DNA of 64,000 nucleotides from Liriodendron chinense (Eukaryota > Streptophyta > Magnoliopsida > Magnoliales > Magnoliaceae), in NCBI GenBank assembly GCA_003013855.2, contig PVNU02000424.1:2232001-2296000 (forward strand). Reading direction: 5' to 3'. A program made the translations under genes and the position numbers. This document shows positions 57,217 to 64,000 of this stretch, piece after piece. Below the pieces are notes generated by a model. That model searched no databases and had not been told where the DNA came from. It saw only the letters and a program-made list of their open reading frames with translations. Within the stretch, counting starts at the first letter, position 1; each line of letters starts with the position of its first letter.

Positions 57217-57775
57217 ACTCAGATGAATTTGATGTGATTGGTCCAAGTCAACTTGGCTTTGCCCCCTACCGAAGATGTCTTCAATCTGAGGATTGGGGAT
57301 TTTTGGTCGACCGACGAGCTTGGCTCGGTTGCCCGAAATTACCCTAGATGAGATAGATACTCTCTGGACTATTTTGGCCGTATTTGATCACCCAAATGTT
57401 CGGGTCGGTCGACCAATGGCCGGCATGATGTTTAGTGCAGTTTTGTGTGATTTGTTTCTAATTCTAGTTTATTACTATATAAGGGGGTGTAATTGTGGGA
57501 TTAAAGTATCCTAGATGCGTTAGAGGGTTAAGAGAGTTTTAGGGAGAGAAAAAGTTTTTTTTTTTTTTTTCTCTTGTGGAGCTTTGATCGAGGTAAGTTG
57601 TTCTTCACCTGTTGTAACTTTATTTTCATAGTGATTTACTTTGTGATGTGGTTTTTTTCCCCTAAGGGTTTTTCCACGTAAAATTCAGATTGTCTTGTGT
57701 GTTGATTTGCTTGTTGCCATTGTGATTGCTTCGTTTGATTTCTCTCTGAGTTTCTCACTTCAGTGGTTCTCAACA
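57215..57775 (+). repeat. Solo or truncated copia LTR related to Element 4
   Basis: The 3' half shares the block CATAGTGATTTACTTTGTG, GTGGTTTTTT and GGTTTTTCCACGTAAAATT with the LTRs of Element 4 and ends TCTCAACA at 57775. TATATAAGG at about 57475 suits an LTR promoter. No primer-binding site or coding region follows. The left end is not visible and may have been lost into the AT tract. Confidence 0.65.
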
Positions 57776-59243
57776 CCCCTTCCCCCAGTTTAAGGGGCTC
57801 TTGACTTAGTGTTGAGCAAGTTGGGCCGAGTCGTCAAGTCTGTTCAAGAAAAGGATATTCTTGGGCGACCAGTCATCCATCCACTGTGGGGCTTAACATC
57901 CTGACAGTCTAGGTCATCTAGTGTTGAGATGAATAACTGCAAGGATTACATTTCCAGCACTGTTCGCTAGAGGATTTAAAAAAAGGATCGTTTTTTAGGG
58001 ATAGCAAGGGGAATTTGTAACTGGCTTTTGTACCAAGCAACAGAAAGTCTAATGATTATTATGTAGAATCCACAATTTCTTTGAAATTCAAATGGACAAA
58101 CGTGAAATTGAACAATTGTTTCCTATGGATTCCTTGTATCCAAACAGGCTTGTAATTGCCAACAGCATAGTGTGAGCATCCTTGACTTCGAAGACGATGA
58201 AATACCTCAAGCAATAAATCCACAACCACAACCCCAACCGACACAGGTTCTAAAACTGTCAACATTTCCTTTTTTTGTAACTGGACCGTCCTGCTTTTGA
58301 GGTGGGTTCGGGCCTAGTTATGTAAGTAGCGGGTCAGGCTCAGGCAAGAAATGTGACTGTTTAAGTAAAAGGGTTGGCTTGGGTAGAACCCTACCCGAAC
58401 TGACCTGCCCATATAGGTTATCACTGTGTTGGGCAAGACGACTGCCCAACCCAAACCTGAAAGAAAAGAAAGTTCAGATGATTTTTTTTTCTCTGTTTTT
58501 TTATGTATGCACATATCCATTGTCTGGGCTAGGTTGTTCATAGTCTTAGTCATCGTATTTCATTCTTAATCATGAGTTTGATCTTGGCTGGTTGGGTTGG
58601 GTCAGTCAAGACCAACCCATTTACAATTAAATGGGTTGGGGTTAGATTGGGCTTAATATATCAGTGTGTCAGTTTGGTTTGGATTGGGTCAGAGGATAAT
58701 AGGTCGTGGGTTGGGTTTAGGCAAGAATTTGTTGGGAAAACCTCACAGAAGCACAGACTATAACCTAACGAACACCACACGCACGCACGCAATTAACACA
58801 CAGAAAACAATCCTATTGAGAAAATGTACAATTCTATGAGACAACCTGTTTCTTTGAGCTGTTATGAGGATCAACATTGAAATGGGTTTCATGATTCGCC
58901 ATTGAATCACATCGATGATACAACAAGGACACTGAGTTTCTAGGTTGATTGTTCAATGCCTACCTACTGTTGGAGTCAATAACTCGACTCACTTTCCTTC
59001 CCTACCACCTGAAGCTCTCCTTTGTCATATATGAGCCCAGATTTCAGAATGAAGCTTCTTACATTGGTAAAGCCACATTCTACATTTTTACCTGATGAAT
59101 ATGAGCTCCCTATACGAGCAATTAGCATGAATGTGACAGAATTTTACATAGTTTTATGACGACGTATACCTCCACAACTACATCAATTTGCATCAAATGC
59201 ATAGCTGTAAAAGCTGAATATTGATGGCAAGTTCAAGAGGTAA
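57776..59243. other. Intergenic sequence, no gene seen
   Basis: No supported coding region. The interval 58300-58740 is rich in GGGTTGGG-type words; it has the look of a hAT interior but no ends were found. Confidence 0.5.
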
Positions 59244-59429
59244 CCTGGGCGTAGGGCTGTCAATGGGTCGGGTTCAGGTTGGATCAAAGAGTTCCCGGAC
59301 AAGATCTAATCAATGTCACCATGTCAGACTTGGACCTTGGTTTTGGGAAGTTCGGATTTTGCCAACATCAAATAAGGACATTCACATAATTGGCCGACTT
59401 AATTGATTGGGGCCTAACTAAACCCCTGA

Positions 59430-59495
59430 TAGAGTGGAATGGTAGAACAGGATTCACGTGGCTGAACTCCAATTAATTGGGATAAGGCTTAGAAG
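59430..59495 (+). repeat. Au-like SINE 3' fragment
   Basis: AACAGGATTCACGTGGCTGA followed by CTCCAATTAATTGGGATAAG resembles the conserved 3' part of the plant Au SINE family. The pol III promoter half is not recognisable, and the call rests on memory of the family consensus. Confidence 0.4.
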
Positions 59496-59924
59496 ACGAC
59501 GACACTGATGATGACATGATTGGCCCATTTATATGTTAGATAACACACCTGTGTGATAGTTCGACACCTGAGAGATGATATGAATGGAAGGATTTTTTTT
59601 GGGGGAGTTCAAAGAAAAAGAAGGATTTTTTGTTTTGCCCATCTTCTCTTCTTTCTTCATTTTTCCCCAACTCAATAATAATGAAATTCTCCACAAGAAT
59701 GGAATTTTTATTATGCTTAATATCTTTAGTTCGATCTGTATCTATATTAATTTTGCATTTCATTTGAGTAGCTTTTTCTTCGCCAAATTACCCGAGGCTT
59801 ACGCTTTTTTCTATCCAATCGTAGATGTTATGCCAGTCTTTTTCTCTTGCTCTTATTTGGCAAGCTGCTGTAAGTTTTCGATGAGATCTTTAATACTTTC
59901 CTAGACACATTCTTGATTGATTCG

Positions 59925-59926
<2 letters not shown>

Positions 59927-60018
<92 letters not shown>
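59927..60018 (+). repeat. (TA)n microsatellite
   Basis: About 46 TA units inside the hAT-type element. Confidence 0.97.
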
Positions 60019-60022
<4 letters not shown>

Positions 60023-60137
60023 TACACCCAACCCAGGCCTGACCTGGCCCAATTCCTGACCCAGTTACTAAAGGGTCTGAGAATTGGATCTGGATCGAGC
60101 TGGTTCTCAGGTACCCATTGACAGCCCCACCGGGACG

Positions 60138-60687
60138 AATGTGAAATTGGAGATGTTATTAGGGATCAAGAGGTGACTGGGGCTAACACAATAACATACA
60201 TATTTTGTACCATAGAGTAGAAAACATCACGAATAATAATAAGTTTAATCATATATTCCAGATCAAGGTAGCAAATCGAATAAAAATAAATAAATAAATA
60301 AAATAAAACCTCCTAAACAAAAGAAGCTTTCGCGTAGAACAAAGCTTGTAAACTGAACATAATTAGCAAATATTACACAACCAAATAACAGATTCTACCA
60401 GAAAGGCAAACAAATGACCACATCTGATAACCTAAGAGATAGATCATGCCTTAGCCAGACAAGAATTCTCTTGGTTCTATGTTCTAGAATGCCCAAATGG
60501 AAAACCCCACCTCCAAAAGATCAAGGATTTCATGTGCCCAAGCAAGAGAGTGGTCATTGTTGCATCATGAACTTGCACATTCCACTCATCTAAGCTATCA
60601 AGGTGGAGCACAGGTCAAACAGTATAGACCCCACAATCACTAATGTTGGGTTTTCAAATTGCTTACTTTCCCCAGTGAAAGAACTCT
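60138..60687. other. Intergenic sequence, no gene seen
   Basis: AT-rich, with a short (AAATA)n stretch near 60283-60305. No coding region supported. Confidence 0.5.
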
Positions 60688-60695
60688 CTTCAATC

Positions 60696-60995
60696 TAGGG
60701 GTGCAACTCGTGCAGGTTGGGTTTAGGTCAGACCAAGCCTAAATCGACCTTGAGAGGACCCAACTCGAACTCCAACCCTAGATGCCAAGCCGAAGCCAAG
60801 ACCTCTATACTCAACCCAACCCGACCCAACCCAAATACACGTGACTATCCCAACGTGACCAGAATTTGCTTGACCCGAACCCATCCTGAATTCAAATTGG
60901 GTTGGTGTTTTCCAACCCGAACCCAACCCGAGGACCTTGAAAACCCAACATGACTCGGCCTAAACTCAAGAACCCAAACCCAAGTAGCAGCCCTA
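60696..60995. mobile_element. hAT MITE with perfect 8-bp duplication
   Basis: 300 bp, flanked by CTTCAATC at 60688-60695 and 60996-61003. Ends TAGGGGTGCAACTCG and (right, reversed) TAGGGCTGCTACTTGGG. The interior is nearly all CCCAACCCGA-type words. Confidence 0.88.
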
Positions 60996-61087
60996 CTTCA
61001 ATCTCCTTCCAAACGTCAATCCGCAACATGTTTTTACCTGGCTAGGCATGAAAAAAAGGACCCATATTTAGATTATGTGGGCTTAAG

Positions 61088-61947
61088 CAGTATTTGAATT
61101 ATCTCCGATATTATCGAAATATCCCCGATAGTATCTCTATTTCTAGCACAACGATACCGATAACACTAGTAGCGATACTAATAACACTGATAGTATAAAA
61201 AATTCTAGGTATCGACGATGTATCACTAAATATCGCCAATGTATCGATATCGTCAATATTTTCAATTGTATAAATTTCAAGCATTGTTTGTATTGTCAAT
61301 GCATTGATACCGTCGATGTGTCGCCAATATTTTTTGCTGCGTAAATTCCGAGTGTCACTTGTATCGTCAATGTATCTACACTATTTCAATAATATCGCCA
61401 ATGTGTCGATACACCAAAACTCTGTAGATTAAAAAATTCTCATTTCATATTTTTTATGGGCACATGGTTGTATGCAGCATTCAATTTGTCGAAAATAATA
61501 TTGATAATATCACAATATTATCATTATCGCAACATGGCAATAACAAGATCAAAATCTTTAGTTTCTTTTTCAGTTGTTAACAATTTGTTTGGAAATATCA
61601 TGTGTTGCCGATATTCTGAAAAATTAATAGATGTTTGTATGGAAGGTTAGATATTGGATGGATAGATGGGATGGATGAGATGGTTGGACTGATTTCTTAC
61701 AACAGCACGTGCTTTTGGGCCCCCCATTAAATAGAAACATATTATGTATGCATTCTTTTTGCAATTTTTTATTTCTAAATATGCAAATATGTGTATTTTA
61801 TCATCTCGTGAAGTTTCACTGAAAAGTTCTATCGTTTTCCCATTTTCCCCACATTTCCGGTTATCATCGATATTATTGGCGATATCGATATTATTTCTGT
61901 ATCTTCGGCTAACGTAACTTGTAGCGATACCGAAACTTCGAACACTG
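61088..61947. mobile_element. hAT-type element with CAGTG ends and perfect 8-bp duplication
   Basis: 860 bp, flanked by GGCTTAAG at 61080-61087 and 61948-61955. Ends CAGTATTTGAATTATC and (right, reversed) CAGTGTTCGAAGTTTC. Both ends are built of CGATAT-type words (for example TATCGATATCGTC and GGCGATATCGATATT), giving many small palindromes. No transposase. Confidence 0.88.
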
Positions 61948-61955
61948 GGCTTAAG

Positions 61956-63867
61956 TAGACATGGTTCATTAATTGTTCTAGCATGCATATTTGCCGCCTG
62001 CTTTTAAACGATTCTTCAGACTTCAAGGACTGGGCTTTTATGTGTTGGTGTTTCGGCAATAACTACAGCTTTCAGAAGCATGGATAGCACCTCAGATTTT
62101 CGAACTCTCTTTGGTATGGTGGATTTTTTCTTTTCTCCTTTTCTCTATCATGGTTTATACCTGGCTACAACCAAAAGACGCGCACTAATCAACATTCATT
62201 TTTCCACACCACCTCATTTGGTGAATTTCTGTAAGAAGTCAAACTTTGGCCCGCCACCCACCGGGGTAAATTAATAGCTTCAACAATGGCTCCCAAGAGC
62301 CACCACTCCAGCCCGCCTTTTCACTATATGCTTATCCATGAGATTGGAGTTGAATAGCAGTACTAAATGTCTCTAGTAAAACATGTGTCCTAATACATTC
62401 AGGCTCTGTCATGGCCAATTCTAGGGCCCAATGTCACAGCCAAGTGCTTCCCCAAGTGTAGACCATGCAACTCTTTACAGTCCTGTCGTGAATGAGTCAA
62501 TCGACCACCCAAGTGCTAGCCTAACTACTTGAAGAGCAGAGAGCACAAGAGAGCTTAGAAGGCAACTCACCTCCTCATATAGAGCTAGGAAGCTACTAGA
62601 ATACAAACGTGTACAGCTAAGATGGTGCTAATGGCTAAAGAAGAAACTAGAAAGTTTCCAGAATTCTCCATACTACTAGCTATAAGTAGGGACTGGGGAA
62701 CTCTGGAACATTCCAGAGATCTCTATAACTCTCTAATATTCTCTTACAATATTTTACACAAAGAAACCTCTGTACAAGGAGATGTTTGGTAGGCGACTCC
62801 AAATCGCTGACACCGTCTGGAAGATCCAAGTCATGGGGTATAAAAATAATCTGTCCCCGACACCGTCTGGAAGAAGATGGTTGATGTTTGGTAGGCGACT
62901 GATCCTAGAACTTTTAGCAAATATTGAAAGCCGACTCCAAATCGCTGGGAGGAAAGCTAAGATGACAATAGTTATCATAATAGCTCTCCAGTGGAAACGA
63001 TCATCTGTTACAGAAGACAACAGAGAGACCAGAAGAAACAAGACGGGCAACACATGAAGAAATTTCGACCACTTGGTACAAGAATTCCTGATTGAAGACA
63101 TAATAACAAATAATAGAAAACAGGCTCAGGCAAAAGAATGCACACTTCATATTGGATTGGCACTAAACAGATCATTTAACACTTGAATCAAGAAGCTACC
63201 AGAACAGCTGTTGTACGGTGAAGAGCGACAGTGAATACATTTCATTTGCAAGTGACAGCTCTTCTCACAATTTCTGTTCATTCATTCGGTAAAATTGTTA
63301 GCACTGCATATATCTTCAATAGCTCGTAAATAGAATCTAACAAAGCAGAGAGCATTTTTACCAGAAAAGGCGAGGTACATGAATGTATACATCAAGAGGT
63401 TCGATGCTATACAAGATTATCCATCAGAAGTGGTGATGAGAGACTACTGCCACCTATGCAACCCACACATTATCTACACTTGGCTTGCATTTCTCATTAA
63501 TCACCAATCTGTATTTCAGGTAAACCAGCGAGCCTCAAACATCAATAGTACTGCAGTTAAAGTACAGAGATGATGCCCAAAACAATGAAGAAAAGATATT
63601 ACACTGATGATCCGAATAAAAATATTCCAAACACGTGCATTTCCATTCCATATTCTTCAAACTACCTTTGACATTCAAGAATGCATGACAACATGCACTC
63701 CTTCACGCACCATGGTACTTTAAAATGAGTATCGGATCCATGAACGCCAATATATCTATGCACTCATTTATACATCGTGATACTTCCGGAACTTCCCTAT
63801 CAAGTGTGATTGTGAATGACGTACACGTGCAGTACACCTTGTAATGCCAGCGCTAGGAGTCAGGCAC
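61956..63867. other. Non-coding sequence, probably 3' flank or introns of the right-edge gene; local duplication at 62785-62950
   Basis: No supported coding exon. Around 62785-62950 the words GATGTTTGGTAGGCGACT, GACACCGTCTGGAAGA and CGACTCCAAATCGCTG each occur twice in a changed order, the trace of a small local rearrangement. Confidence 0.45.
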
Positions 63868-64000
63868 CTACAGTTTCAGCTCTTTCATGGCCGACTCAAC
63901 TTGCACACTGTTGCAATATGTTACATCCGTATGAACCTCTGCATCAAACAATTTCTTCAACTTCCGCTTCAAGACTTTCTCGAAATCGCTGTCAGACACT
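63868..64000 (-). CDS. C-terminal exon of an unidentified gene, cut by the right edge
   Basis: On the minus strand the last 43 codons before the stop TAG (63870-63868) are open: VSDSDFEKVLKRKLKKLF, then TDVTYCNSVQVESAMKEL. The composition (regular charged and hydrophobic spacing, Cys, Tyr, no repeat words) looks like a real protein rather than a transposon, and no TE motif is present. I do not recognise the family. The rest of the gene would lie to the right, so the exon's upstream splice site, if any, is not in view. Confidence 0.5.
   Translation of the reverse strand, partial: VSDSDFEKVLKRKLKKLFDAEVHTDVTYCNSVQVESAMKELKL

Larger units (their letters stand above)
59252..60129. mobile_element. 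hAT-type element containing an Au-like SINE fragment
   Basis: Terminal inverted repeats TAGGGCTGTCAATGGGT and (right, reversed) TGGGGCTGTCAATGGGT, 16 of 17 matching. Flanking octamers CCTGGGCG (59244-59251) and CCGGGACG (60130-60137) agree at 6 of 8. A (TA)n tract lies at 59927-60018. No transposase is visible. Confidence 0.75.

Noticed and set aside
56943..57347. 134-codon frame with a long IleTyr repeat
   Set aside because: Spans a tandem duplication and an (AT)n tract; not protein-like.
59828..60052. 74-codon minus-strand frame of IleTyr repeats
   Set aside because: Translation of a (TA)n tract.

Overview
The window is nuclear DNA from a land plant, almost certainly a flowering plant with a repeat-rich genome. 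The evidence is one intact intronless PPR gene of the plant PLS/E type, plant-specific lineages of Ty3/gypsy (Tat, Tekay) and Ty1/copia elements, PIF/Harbinger and hAT DNA transposons, an Au-like SINE trace, and plant-type short introns. A magnoliid or other early-diverging angiosperm is possible, but the sequence does not settle it. Transposable elements account for most of the 64 kb. No bacterial-style operon, CRISPR array, rRNA or tRNA gene was seen.

Layout. (1) 1-3157: 5' part of a Tat-lineage gypsy element on the minus strand. (2) 3158-14425: a complete 11.3-kb Tat element on the plus strand with LTRs TGTTA...TAACA, 5-bp target duplication TATGC, gag-pol with a second RNase H, and a separate spliced antisense gene before the 3' LTR. 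Both of its LTRs carry a 51-codon piece of a host 20S proteasome alpha-subunit gene (PSMA4/PAC type). (3) 14431-25019: AT-rich sequence with a Tourist-like MITE, a gag-only gypsy element (17398-20240), a hAT-like element and a foldback element. (4) 25020-26408: the PPR gene, the only intact host gene, minus strand. (5) 26499-53708: a nested block. Harbinger A (26502-50495) holds a hAT element and a copia element (33019-49005, TSD GAATG). The copia 3' LTR holds a complete 13.3-kb Tekay chromovirus (35504-48815, TSD GTAAT, 4.2-kb LTRs). Harbinger B (50499-53705) abuts A and shares the central TTA with it; B is an internally deleted relative of A. (6) 53709-64000: foldback and tandem repeats, a copia LTR remnant, three hAT-type elements with 8-bp duplications, and at the right edge the last 43 codons of an unidentified minus-strand gene.

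How the parts relate. The block in (5) begins about 90 bp upstream of the PPR start codon, so the ancestral upstream sequence of that gene should now lie beyond 53708. Two independent retroelement coding regions (Tat and Tekay) are broken largely by C-to-T type nonsense changes, as expected of methylated, silenced copies. The most unusual findings are the proteasome fragment inside the Tat LTRs, the antisense spliced gene with its own TATA box in the same element, and the A/B Harbinger pair, in which B preserves the empty site for the hAT and copia insertions in A.
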